The position numbers were made by a program, and so were the translations under genes. Of a stretch of DNA of 64,000 nt, positions 36,286 through 46,043 are shown in pieces. The notes under the pieces were generated by a model. It was not told the DNA's origin. It searched no databases and saw nothing but the letters and a program-made list of their open reading frames with translations. This stretch comes from Thermothielavioides terrestris NRRL 8126 (lineage: Eukaryota > Ascomycota > Sordariomycetes > Sordariales > Chaetomiaceae). How positions within the stretch are numbered: the first letter of the stretch is position 1; each line of letters begins with the position of its first letter. The DNA is taken from positions 5,022,001 to 5,086,000 of the forward strand of contig NC_016457.1 of NCBI RefSeq assembly GCF_000226115.1, in the 5' to 3' direction.

Positions 36286-39200
36286 ATGACACCCCACTCC
36301 TCCGAGAAGCCTCTCATGACCGATCCCTCCCGGGACACCGCCACCACTACCACCGCCCCTGCCCTCCCCGAAACAACAACAACAGCCGCTGCCGCCGCCG
36401 CCGCCGCCGCCGCCAGCAGGAGCAGTTGACAATCAAAGCTAACGCAGCGCTTCCCCTTCCTCCGCACGCGGCGCGGCATCGCCGTGCTGGTCGCCGCCGC
36501 CCTGCTCATCATCGGCGGCGGCCTGGCCGGCCTCGCTGCGCTGCGCAACAGGCACGGCGGCGGAGGCGGCGGGGAGGCTGCGGGGCAGGATGGGGGCAGC
36601 GGCGACGGCGGGGTGATCACGGACGACGCGCACTTCTACGGCCTGTCGCCGCCCGTCTATCCCTCGCGTGAGTGCTCCTTGCCAATGACAATTACCCGCC
36701 TACTTCATTAAGTAGGAGGTGGGTTAGTGGAGTGGTGAAGGGTGCCGGATGGCTGACGGGGCTGGCAGCGAATATGACCGGTGCTGGGTCGTGGGCGGAG
36801 GCGTTTGCCAAGGCTAAGCAGATGGTGGGGAGGATGACGGTTGAGGAGAAGGTGGGTAGGCCAGCGCAGTTGCTTTCTAGGGCGCGTTGTTCTGGGTGCT
36901 GGTTCATGGGTGAAGCTGACCAGGGGATAGGTCAACTTGACCGGGGGCCAATCGTCCTACACCGGGTGTGTTGGCTATCTGCCGGCCATTCCGCGTCTCA
37001 ACTTCTCTGGGATGTGCCTGGGCGACGCTGGCAACGGCCTCCGAGGGACCGACTTCGTCAGCAGCTGGCCGAGCGGGATCCATGTCGGTGCCAGCTGGAA
37101 CAAGGCGCTCGCCCGCCAGCGCGGCGCGGGTATGGGCGGAGAGTTCAAGACCAAGGGCGTGAATGTGCTCCTTGGGCCCGTCGTCGGTCCGGCCGGCCGG
37201 GTGGTCTTGAGCGGTAGGAACTGGGAAGGTAGGGCCGGAATCGCGACGGTGCGAGCGTGAAATCTCTGCTGACAACGACAACCAGGCTTCTCAAGTGACC
37301 CCTATCTGTCAGGTGCTCTGGCGTACGAAACGGTTTCGGCAGTGCAGGCTGCTGGGGTCATCACGAGCACCAAGGTACGCGTCTCTGCACGGGTCTTCAG
37401 GCAGTCGCTGACACTCTGTAGCATTACATCGCCAACGAGCAAGAGACCAACCGGAACCCTTCTGGTGATGTCGAGTCGGTCTCGTCCAACATTGATGACC
37501 GGACGATGCACGAGGTCTACCTCTGGTAGGTCCATGGACGGACATCTTCGCTCTCACCCCTTTCTAACACTCGCCAGGCCCTTCCAAGATGCTGTCCACG
37601 CCGGCAGCGGCAATATCATGTGCTCGTACAACCGGCTGAATAACTCGTACGGCTGTGCAAACAGCAAGACTCTCAACGGCCTTCTCAAGACCGAGCTAGG
37701 CTTCCAGGGCTGGGTCGTCAGCGACTGGGGCGCCCAACACGCCGGGGTCGCCGCAGCCCTGGCCGGCTTGGACGTCGCAATGCCCAGCGGCGATGCATTT
37801 TGGGGATCTCACCTCGTAGAGGCCGTTAAAAATGGCTCGGTCCCCGAGTCCCGCCTCGACGACATGGTGACAAGGTAATACTGCCTGCTTCATTGTTTGG
37901 CCTCCTTTTGCTGACAGACGCAGAATGCTGGCCTCGTGGTATCAGATGAGCCAGGACAAGGACTTCCCCAAGCCCGGCGTGGGCATGGCGGCAGATATCA
38001 CGAAGCCTCACCGGATTGTCGACGCAAGAAACTCTTCTTTCCGCTCAACATTGCTCGACGGTGCCGTGGAAGGCCACGTCCTGGTCAAGAATGTGCGCAA
38101 CGCCCTGCCCCTAAAGCAGCCCAAGATGCTGTCCATCTTCGGCTACTCAGCCAAGAATCCCGACGTCAACGACCCCACCGGCGGGCTCTCGCCGTGGCTC
38201 TACGGCGCGGAGTCGTTCAACTACACCGAGTTTGGCAACGCATTCTTCGGAGAGTCGCAGGACTTCGGGCACACGGCCATCGCGTTCAACGGCACGATCT
38301 ACTCGGGCGGCGGGTCCGGAGCCACGTCGCAGTCCCTGGCCGTCTCGCCCTTCGACGCGCTGGTCCAGCAGGCCTACGACGACGGAACGGCGCTCTTCTG
38401 GGACTTTGTCAGCGGCGCGCCGCTCGTCAACCCGGCGTCGGACGCCTGCCTCGTCTTCGGCAACGCGTACGCCACCGAGGCCGCCGACCGGCCGGGCGTG
38501 CGCGACGACTTCACCGACGGGCTCATCAAGCACGTCGCCGACAGCTGTAACAACACGATCGTGGTGCTGCACAACGCCGGCATCCGGCTGGTCGACCAGT
38601 TCGTCGACCACCCCAACGTGACGGCCCTGCTGTTCGCCCACCTGCCCGGCGAGGCCTCGGGCCGCGCGCTCGTCGACCTGCTGTACGGCCGCGCCAACCC
38701 CTCCGGCAAGCTGCCCTACACCGTCGCGCACAACGAGTCGGACTACGCCGTCCTGGGACCCGACCGGCCCGCCGGCGCCTTCGCCCGCTTCCCACAGAGC
38801 AACTTCACCGAGGGCGTGCTGGTCGACTACCGGCACTTCGACGCGCGCAACATCACGCCGCGCTACCCGTTCGGCTTCGGCCTGAGCTACACCACCTTCA
38901 ACTACAGCAACCTGACGGTGCGCACGGCGGCGGGCGCCAGGCTCGACGAGTACCCGATCGGCGAGGTGCTCGAGGGCGGGCCGCGCGACCTGTGGGACGT
39001 GCTGGTCAACGTGACGGCCGAGGTGGCCAACACGGGCGGCGTCGCCGGGGCCGAGGTGGCGCAGCTGTACGTGGGCATCCCCGCGGAGGGCGCGCCGGTG
39101 CGGCAGCTGCGCGGGTTCGAGAAGCCGTTCCTGAATGCGTCGAGCAAGGCGACCGTGTCGTTTGGCCTCACCAGGAGGGACCTGAGCGTGTGGGATGTCG

Positions 39201-39295
39201 TGGCGCAGAAGTGGCGCCTGGTCAGGGGCGAGTACACGATCGAGGTGGGCGGCAGCAGTCGGGATTTGCCGCTCGTTGGGAAGATTACGATTTGA
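36286..39295 (+). CDS. GH3 beta-glucosidase, type II membrane-anchored, with an in-frame TGA near the N-terminus
   Basis: Hydrolyses terminal beta-glucosyl residues of cello-oligosaccharides and related glycans. The exons are 36286-36667, 36769-36851, 36931-37228, 37286-37374, 37422-37525, 37578-37874 and 37924-39295, about 874 codons. All junctions keep frame, with introns of 101, 79, 57, 47, 52 and 49 bp. The N-terminus has a Thr/Ala-rich tail (poly-Ala from a GCC run), a basic stretch, then one membrane helix ([21 protein letters not shown]), so the catalytic part faces outside or the lumen. The nucleophile Asp lies in [13 protein letters not shown]. The C-terminal domains include [11 protein letters not shown] and a fibronectin-III-like tail. 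A TGA at 36427-36429 separates the tail from the helix in the same frame. Without it the gene looks intact, so it could be a recent null allele, an unrecognised start arrangement or a base error. Confidence 0.85.
36427..36429 (+). other. In-frame TGA between the N-terminal tail and membrane helix of the GH3 gene
   Basis: The frame is AGC-AGT-TGA-CAA-TCA, continuous on both sides. The sequence after it (GCTAACGCAG) mimics a 3' splice site. However, the only GT between 36286 and 36447 is at 36425, which would give a 23-nt intron and the wrong frame. Confidence 0.85.
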
Positions 39296-39555
39296 TGGGT
39301 TAATGTCTGGGATGAGGAGTTGGTTTGCTTTTGTGGTACTTTAGGTAGGTGTAAAGCAACGCAAGCAACGGAATGATGGGAGGGATATGGCTAGCGAAGG
39401 GGACAAGGGACATGTCGATAATTAACTTAATTAATACATGCGCTGAACTATACAAAGTACACATCCCAGCCAGGCCATGGAGCCGACAAATCTGCTGGTG
39501 GCTAAGTTGTTCCTAGCTCGCCCATCTCAAGACAGCTTCAACCAACGCTCTCACC

Positions 39556-40647
39556 TTAAGCCCTTGCTCGCCGCCTACACGGTTTCCCCCCTCTCTCGGC
39601 AATCAGCTGCTTGAACGTCTGCACCATGCCGTCGTACGCCGGATGCTTGGTAAAGTTGTCGAACCACAGCAGCGGCGCGCCCTGGCCCGGGAACGTGGCC
39701 GGGATCCAGCTGAACGGGTCGTAGAAGTCCCACACGGTGATGCCGACGCACTGCTCCACCTTGACGCACGCCGTCACCACGTCCTGGTAGGCCTCCTTCT
39801 GCCACGCCAGATTGGTCTCGTTCACCGGCAGCTCGATCCGCACGTCCAGCTCCGTGAACGCCACCTCGCGCACCAGCTCCCCAAACCCCCTCGCCGTCTC
39901 GATCAGCTCCGCGGCGGTCGGATGGCTGTCGGCGTGCAGATGCGCCTGCAGGCCGACGCCGTCGATGCGCACGCCGGCCTCCCTCAGCATGCGCACCAGC
40001 CGCCGCGCGCCGGCCGTCTTGTTGGACGCGGGCCGCTCGATGCCGTAGTCGTTGTAGTACAGCCGGGCGGCCGGGTCGGCCTCGGCGGCGGCGCGGAAGG
40101 CCAGCCGGATGTACTCGTCGCCGAGCACGCGGTAGAAGACGCTGGCGCGGTACGAGCCGTCCTCGTCCAGCGCCTCGTTGACCACGTCCCACGAGCGGCA
40201 GCGCCCGCGGTAGTAGCCGACCACGGTACGCACGTGGCGCTCGACCGCCTCGCGCAGCGCCGCTGCCGTCCAGTTCGTCGCCTCCACCCACGGCGCCAGC
40301 TGGCTGTGCCAGACCAGCGCGTGGCACCGCAGCAGCTTGCCCGTGGCGGCCGCCAGGTCGGCGACCACGTCGCCCTCGGTGAAGTTGAACACGGTCGGGC
40401 TGGGCTGCGTGAAGAGCCACTTCTGGCCGTTCGTCGGCGTCGTCTGCCCGAACTCGGCCGGGTCCGCGAAGATGGCGTCGTACTGCGGGTAGGCCTGGGC
40501 GTAGGCGGCGCGCTCGCGCTCGTAGGGCGTGTCGGTCGCGGTGCCGAAGTAGAGGAGCCCGGCTTGCTTGGCCAGTTGGTTGAGCTGGGCGGCAGCCGGG
40601 ACGGCCGAGAGGGTGAGGGCTGCAAGGAGGGTGGTTGAGAGCCACAT
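39556..40647 (-). CDS. Secreted GH10 endo-1,4-beta-xylanase
   Basis: Cleaves internal xylosidic bonds of xylan outside the cell. It is intronless, 363 residues from ATG 40647. This start was chosen over an upstream in-frame start at 40734 because it directly begins a signal peptide (MWLSTTLLAALTLSAVPAAA, cut near AAA-Q). The TIM-barrel motifs are FTEGDVVADLAAATGKLLRCHALVWHSQ in part, the acid/base Glu in WDVVNEALDEDG, and the nucleophile Glu in AFTELDVRIELP. Near the C-terminus are GITVWDFYDPFSWIP and WFDNF. It has no carbohydrate-binding module or linker; the tail RRRARA is basic. Several NxT/S sites (NFT, NWT, NKT, NET) suggest N-glycosylation. It is tail to tail with the GH3 gene, 260 bp apart. 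Confidence 0.95.
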   Translation of the reverse strand: MWLSTTLLAALTLSAVPAAAQLNQLAKQAGLLYFGTATDTPYERERAAYAQAYPQYDAIFADPAEFGQTTPTNGQKWLFTQPSPTVFNFTEGDVVADLAAATGKLLRCHALVWHSQLAPWVEATNWTAAALREAVERHVRTVVGYYRGRCRSWDVVNEALDEDGSYRASVFYRVLGDEYIRLAFRAAAEADPAARLYYNDYGIERPASNKTAGARRLVRMLREAGVRIDGVGLQAHLHADSHPTAAELIETARGFGELVREVAFTELDVRIELPVNETNLAWQKEAYQDVVTACVKVEQCVGITVWDFYDPFSWIPATFPGQGAPLLWFDNFTKHPAYDGMVQTFKQLIAERGGKPCRRRARA

Positions 40648-41469
40648 GGCGGGCAACCGGTGGGTGCGGGATGGGGACGACGGTGAAGGGGTTTGGATCG
40701 GTGAGCTGTCTCGGGGGTGGAAGGCAGAACACACTTAAATCACTTCCCCCCGGATTCCGACACCGTGGATGCGGGACATGACCGACAACGCCCCATCATC
40801 CCGAATGGACCTCTGGTTCTGGCGGCTGAGCGTTCAAATTGTAACCGTAAACAACATTCCTGGAGTCGTGCACCTTCAGCCGAGCCAGCAAACCGGACAT
40901 CGCCAAGCCCATGGGGCGCAACCTGTCTGGGACTCTGGGGCAACCAACAACAGCCGGCTAATGAAGCGCTGCTGGTCGGCTATTAACTCCGCAGGCACAT
41001 GGCTCGTGGTGATAGATGGAAGGGCGAGCGTGCCTGCAGGGCAATTTCCGTGCCGTGTGTGTGCCCTTGCGTCTCGAACTCTCGGTTCCTAGGTCCTCCA
41101 TAACTGCGCATCGCCAACCGAATGCAAAGAGGTGTTTGTCTGCCCGCTTGCCTCGAGATGTCCGTGGAGGTTTGTAAGATCACTCCCTAGGTAAATGCCT
41201 CCTCCGGTCATCCGGAGTGACGAGAATTGCCCAGATCAGAAGGCAATTAACACAGGATCAAGAGACGAACGACACATCATGAGACCTCTACCCAACGGAG
41301 GTTACCTAGGTTGCCAATCGGCCTCCTTATTTACCACCGACAGGCTGGATCCAGGGTACCCCACCCCTGAACCGAGTCCTCCCAACTGTCTTCCATCCCG
41401 GAGCTCGCACCATCTCCACTGACCTCCACCCACATCAAGCCCTCTCCTCCACCGAGGACCAATGACCAC
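40648..41469. promoter_or_regulatory. Xylanase promoter region
   Basis: 822 bp between the xylanase start and the tRNA cluster. GGCTAA at 40956-40961 and GGCTAT at 40978-40983 fit the Xyr1/XlnR core, 22 bp apart and about 310-335 bp upstream. CTGGGG at 40935-40940 fits the SYGGRG consensus of the carbon-catabolite repressor CreA/CRE1. These are matches to published consensus sites, not proof of binding. No other feature is seen. Confidence 0.4.
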
Positions 41470-41563
41470 GCGGGTTTAGCTCAGTTGGGAGAGCGTCAGA
41501 CTGAAGTCAAAACTTCAGGAAAACTCAATCTGAAGGTCGTGTGTTCGATCCACACAAACCGCA
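41470..41563 (+). tRNA. tRNA-Phe (GAA) with intron
   Basis: Read from GCGGGTTTAGCTCAGTTGGG to AAACCGCA. The anticodon loop CTGAAGA carries GAA; a 21-nt intron (41507-41527) sits after position 37. The T arm is GTGTGTTCGATCCACAC. The mature length is 73 nt. One G-A mismatch in the acceptor stem also occurs, to my knowledge, in other fungal tRNA-Phe. Confidence 0.95.
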
Positions 41564-41987
41564 CTGAAACGAGGACTGTCTGAGGTCCGGCGTTGTTTTT
41601 TGCTGCTGTTCCAGTGGTTGCTCTGATTTTTTGTTCCTGGCAAGTCTCGGGGGGGCATTTCTGCAGGAGTTCCTTTTCAGAAAGCTCAGGGTTGTGTCAA
41701 AGTTAGTCGGTAACCATGGCGGCGCTGTATTAACCTTACGGTTGTAATGACACAGTCTTGGGCGAGCAACCGAAAGCCAAACCCGCTCTCCAGCCGGGCA
41801 GCTCATCGCTCTCTATCCTAAGCATGAGATGCTGTTTAATATTCCCTTATGCTTTCCCACAACCAACCATTCTTCGTGGATTACCTGCGAAATACAAGAG
41901 CAAAACAGAACACAAGTTTCTTACCCCAGGCATGGTGAAGGCAGAATACAACCATAAGTTGCTGCCTCGGCAAGCAGACTATGCAAC
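41564..41987. other. Spacer between tRNA-Phe and tRNA-Arg
   Basis: About 420 bp. I see no gene; the sequence just after tRNA-Phe has T-rich runs (TTTTTT near 41597) suitable as a Pol III terminator. Confidence 0.5.
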
Positions 41988-42060
41988 GGCCTTGTAGCGT
42001 AATGGCTAACGCGTTACTTTCCGGTGGTAAAGATTCCAGGTTCGAGTCCTGGCAGGGTCG
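41988..42060 (+). tRNA. tRNA-Arg (CCG)
   Basis: 73 nt, no intron. Acceptor stem GGCCTTG / CAGGGTC with two G-T pairs, D arm TAGCGTAATGGCTAACGC, anticodon stem TTACT / GGTAA around loop TTCCGGT (anticodon CCG, codon CGG), T arm CCAGGTTCGAGTCCTGG. A TTTTT run lies just after. Confidence 0.92.
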
Positions 42061-42592
42061 GGCTTTTTGCCCCGTCAGTCTCCGCAGACCCTCATGACAT
42101 GCTCTCCTGTGTAACTTACACCTTGGACGATCCTCACTCACAGCGCCTAAGGCGCTTCTCAGCGATAAATGTTCGAGGTTGGGACAGTGAGTATCTTTGG
42201 AAGAACAGCGGCAGACTCGGCAGGAGGGAGCCGTGGCTTGGAAGTTTGTGGACTCGGTGCGTCTACCTCCCGTTGAAGTTTCTAGCAGACGTTGCAGGTT
42301 GCTTCATGGCCTCGTTGGAGGATCACCTTTCTTGCTGTGTCCATAGAAAACTCTGACCCTGGGCACCTCGCTCCTGAATTTGCACCCAGTCTCTCGGCTC
42401 GCGAAGTCGAAGTGCCTTTTTTTGGGGCATTTTACTCTCGGGGTGAGCTGGCTTATCACAAGGTTCCAACTTGCTCCTCCAAGGAATCGCCTGACACTGT
42501 CACTGCACACACATCACCTAGATGCTGCTCTTCCGAACACAGAACAAGCAAGCGAAAAAAAAGACAGTTCTGCAACCCTTGGACATCTAAAT
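42061..42592. other. Spacer between tRNA-Arg and tRNA-Glu
   Basis: About 530 bp without a recognised gene. It contains two short runs of T or A near 42418 and 42556. Confidence 0.5.
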
Positions 42593-42684
42593 CTCGGATA
42601 CCGGGAGTCGAACCCGGGGCTGTTGAGAGAGCAGTCACTCCTGAGAAGTGAGAGTCAACGATGTTACCGCTACACCATACCCGA
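42593..42684 (-). tRNA. tRNA-Glu (CTC) with intron
   Basis: 92 nt on the minus strand. Acceptor stem TCGGGTA / TATCCGA with one G-T pair, discriminator G. Anticodon stem GTTGA / TCAAC around CTCTCA-C gives anticodon CTC. A 21-nt intron follows position 37. T arm CCGGGTTCGACTCCCGG. Confidence 0.93.
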
Positions 42685-42893
42685 TCTGCAATCGTGTGTG
42701 GCTCCGACAGGGGTTGCTTGTTGCGGTCGGGGCTGTGAGAAAACACTTTTATCTTTTTTTTCCGCCGCCCCCTTTTTTCTGCTCACACTGTCTTTCTGTT
42801 TTTGTGGGGTGCAATGTGTAGGAGACCGGTGGTGGGGTGGAGCGCAATCGCTCTTCATAGGTTACCGGCAGTGGCTACAGCGCAAAGTCCTAC

Positions 42894-42987
42894 GGGCATA
42901 TGGTCTAGTGGTATGATTTCTGTTTTGCAAAGCCTCAGTGGCTCCTGCAAATACAGACGGTCCCGCGTTCGATCCGCGGTATGTCCA
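42894..42987 (+). tRNA. tRNA-Ala (TGC) with intron
   Basis: 94 nt. Acceptor stem GGGCATA / TATGTCC includes the G3-T70 pair that marks alanine tRNAs, discriminator A. Anticodon stem TCTGT / ACAGA around TTTGCA-T gives TGC; a 22-nt intron occupies 42930-42951. T arm CGCGTTCGATCCGCG, then a TTTTTTT terminator. Confidence 0.94.
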
Positions 42988-44025
42988 GTGGCTCTTTTTT
43001 TCTTTCCCACGCGGTGTCTCCTCTTTTTCCTTATCTCTGCTATTAGTAGATGGCATGGTTTTGCTTTTGACATGAATTTGTTCTTGAATACTTCAGCTGC
43101 TTGTCTTTCCATGTTGTCCTCTGTTACAACGAGCATGGAGCTGACTGAGAGTACGGAATACCAAGATGCAAATCTCCTTTGTCATTGTCAAGGTAGTCCC
43201 TTGACGAAAAGGAGAGCCAAGGTTGTTGCCGCATGTGTGACGGCCGCGGTTTTTGGAGAAGGGCCCACGAGTTTGAGGAGGTCAGCCTGTTCAAGCAAGT
43301 GGAAGTCGTCCTTGAGGCGTAGAGCTACCTGTATGTGACTGGCCATGAACTCTGCCCCGAGAAGGTCAGCGTGCAGCGCTCCATAACCGCTGGAGTCCGG
43401 CTTACCGCCATGGCTCAGGCCGTGAGAGTGCAAACAAACAGGGTCTCGGGAAGCCTGTAGAGCGCCCTCCCAGACGAGGGGCCGACATAGTCTCGCGAAG
43501 ATTCCGGTTGACACGCGACAGATCTCCAAACTACTGCTTCAAGGAGCTCACCAAACGACTGAGAACATTTGCAGAGATAGATGTTGACAGCCCACAATGC
43601 CTGGACATACAGATTGACGCACCCCGCTTGCAACGCCACTCGGCACCAGACCCCTGAAATCAGGAGTCTTACATTTCATATATCCTCCTCCATGGCCGCG
43701 CCCAACCACATCTACCATGTAGCTACCATGTATGCAGCCAATTCGAACCGGAAAGCAAACATCCACCCACCCATCTACCACCATATCCCCCAGTTGCACA
43801 TGGATGCTCCCTTCCGGTAATGCAACAAGCCCCTGTAGTGCCTTGTGTAAGCAACAGCCCCCAAGCCAAAGCCGTCTATGGGTCTATCACCAGCTGGCTG
43901 AACCAAGTCGCTCTCCCTCAAAAGCACACCCCCGCCCGACCGTACTCCATGTTCCCGTCCCCACCCCCCTCTCTCAAGATGCCGGAACACGGTCACACAT
44001 GATCAAGTCTCTCCCCTGACTTGCT
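42988..44025. other. Intergenic region, tRNA-Ala to the purine gene 3' end
   Basis: About 1 kb. A minus-strand frame at 43188-43529 was examined for an F-box relic (weak LCRPLVWEGALQ resemblance) but cannot be supported. The 3' UTR of the amidophosphoribosyltransferase gene lies at its right end. Confidence 0.45.
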
Positions 44026-46043
44026 TCACTGACTCGGGGGCTCGTTCGCGAGGTTATGGATGCTAATTAATTATTACCTGGTCAGCGCCGAGCAAGCACA
44101 CCGAGAAGAAAGCTTCTTGCCATGAGACGTACCTGATATCCTGCCGATTACTCGGGTTCGGCATGGGGGCAGTCCCCTCCTCCCCCGGCCCATCAACAGC
44201 AGCAGCGTTGTCCTGACCCTGGCCCTGGCCCTGCGCCCTAACCGCCAGCCCGACGGTGTCGCCGTCCGTCAGCGCGCGCTTGGCCACGTTGACCGGCCCG
44301 CCGTTGCCGACAACTTGCTGCGCGCCGGCATTATTGGCGGCGGTGGCGCCCGCACCCGCACCCGGGACGGCCTCGTCGGCCATCTTGCGCTTCTTGCCGC
44401 GGACCTCGTTGAGGTGCTCGAAGTAGCCCGGGGGCACGGCCGTCTTGTACTTGCCGCAGAAGACGCCGACCTCGAAGTCCCTGACCTTGCCGCCGGGGCT
44501 GACCTCCATGCAGGCGGCCTTGAGGTCGTCGAGGTCCTGGTAGATGACGTCGTCGGCGTTGATGTGCCGCGCGATGTCCTGCCTCGTCTTCTCGTGCGCG
44601 ATGAGCTCCTGCGGCGTGGCCAGGTCGATGCCGTACTGTACAAGACGCAAAGTTAGATATGTCAAGCGCGAAAAGTAAAGAAAGAGAGGGAGGGCGAGAA
44701 AATGATGAAAAGTAGAATAAGAATAAACTCACGATATGGGGGTGCTTGATGGGCGGCGCGCAGCTGGCAAAGATGACCTTGCGGGCGCCGGCCTCGCGGG
44801 CCATGCTGACGATCTCGCGGCTGGTCGTGCCGCGGACGATGGAGTCGTCGACGAGGCAGACGACCCGGCCGTTGAACTCGGACTCCATGGCGCTGAGCTT
44901 GCGCCGCACGCTCTTCTGGCGCGCCTTCTGGCCGGGCAGGATGAAGGTGCGGTACACGTAGCGGTTCTTGATGAAGCCGTTGGAGAAGGGCTTGCCGAGG
45001 CGCTCCGACACGACCGCGGCCGCCGTGTTGCTCGTCTCCGGCACCGGGATGATCACGTCGATCTCCCGGATGCCGTCCTCGCCGAGCACCTCGCGCAGCT
45101 TGTCGGCCAGCTTGGCGCCCATGTTCTGCCGGCTGCTGTTGACCGAGATGCCGTCCATGATGGTGTCGGGCCGCGCGAAGTAGACGTACTCGAAGATGTC
45201 GGGCGAGTAGGCCTGGGCCTCGGCGACCTGGTGGAACTGCGGCTGGCCGCCCTTCTGGATGAAGACGGCCTGGCCGGGCAGGATGTCTTGGAAGTTGCGG
45301 AACCCGAGCTGCCGGAGGGCAATACTCTCCGAGGCCAGCATGTAGTCCGTCCCGCCCTCGACAGTGCTCGACGGCCGGCTGCCCATGATCAGCGGGCGGA
45401 TGCCGTAGGCGTCGCGGAAGGCCAGGATGCCGAAGCCGGCGATCATGGCGGTGACGGCCCAGGCGCCCTGGCAGCGCTGGTAGGTCTGGGCCAGGGCGCT
45501 GAAGATGTCGTCGACGTTGACGCGGGCCTTGCCGGTCTCGTTCAGCGCGTTGGCGAAGACGTTGAGCATCAGCTCGCTGTCCGAGTCGGTGTTCACGTGG
45601 CGGTGGGCCTCCTTGTCGAGAAAATCTCGCAGCTCGGGGGCGTTGATCAGGTTGCCATTGTGCGCGAAGCAGATGCCGTAGGGGGAGTTGACGTAGAACG
45701 GCTGGCTCTCGGCGCTCTGGAAGCCAAGGGGGGTCAGTCACAGCCAGACCGTGAGTGTATGTTGATAACAGCCAACACCTACCGAGCTAGTGCCCGCGGT
45801 GGGATACCGCAGGTGGGCGATGCCCATGTACCCCGGCAGGTCGGCGACGCGCCTGCCATCCTCGAAGACCTTGGATACCATGCCATTGCCCTTGCACTGG
45901 AATATCCGGCCGCCGGCCGCGCACGTGGCCACGCCGCAGGCGTCCTGGCCGCGGTGCTGCAGGTAGTACAGGCTCTCGTGCAGGTCGACGGCGGCGTCGG
46001 TGCTCGACGAGTCGGCGAGGATGAGCGCGAGAATGCCGCACAT
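44026..46043 (-). CDS. Amidophosphoribosyltransferase (glutamine PRPP amidotransferase)
   Basis: First committed step of purine synthesis: PRPP plus glutamine to phosphoribosylamine. There are four exons: 46043-45783, 45716-44733, 44635-44133 and 44062-44026, giving 594 residues. The introns are 66, 97 and 70 bp, all frame-consistent. Met1 is followed directly by the catalytic Cys (MCGILALI) of the N-terminal nucleophile glutaminase domain. [12 protein letters not shown] and SDSELMLN follow. The phosphoribosyltransferase PRPP loop is [17 protein letters not shown], then [19 protein letters not shown] across intron 2. The tail from about residue 475 is Gly/Ala/Gln-rich and ends in [15 protein letters not shown], recovered only by splicing the last intron. 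A GAGTCA element (TGACTC, Gcn4/CPC-1 core) lies at 46419-46424, weak evidence for amino-acid control. Yeast ADE4 is the counterpart. Confidence 0.95.

Noticed and set aside
36425..36447. 23-nt micro-intron removing the GH3 TGA
   Set aside because: Far below known fungal intron sizes and it would put the membrane helix out of frame.
38147..38836. 229-codon minus-strand frame over the GH3 gene
   Set aside because: Shadow of GH3 exon 8; no domain.
39643..40638. 331-codon plus-strand frame over the xylanase
   Set aside because: Antisense shadow; the minus strand has a signal peptide and both GH10 catalytic Glu motifs.
43188..43529. Possible F-box relic on the minus strand
   Set aside because: Only a short weak resemblance; no continuous F-box or neighbouring support.
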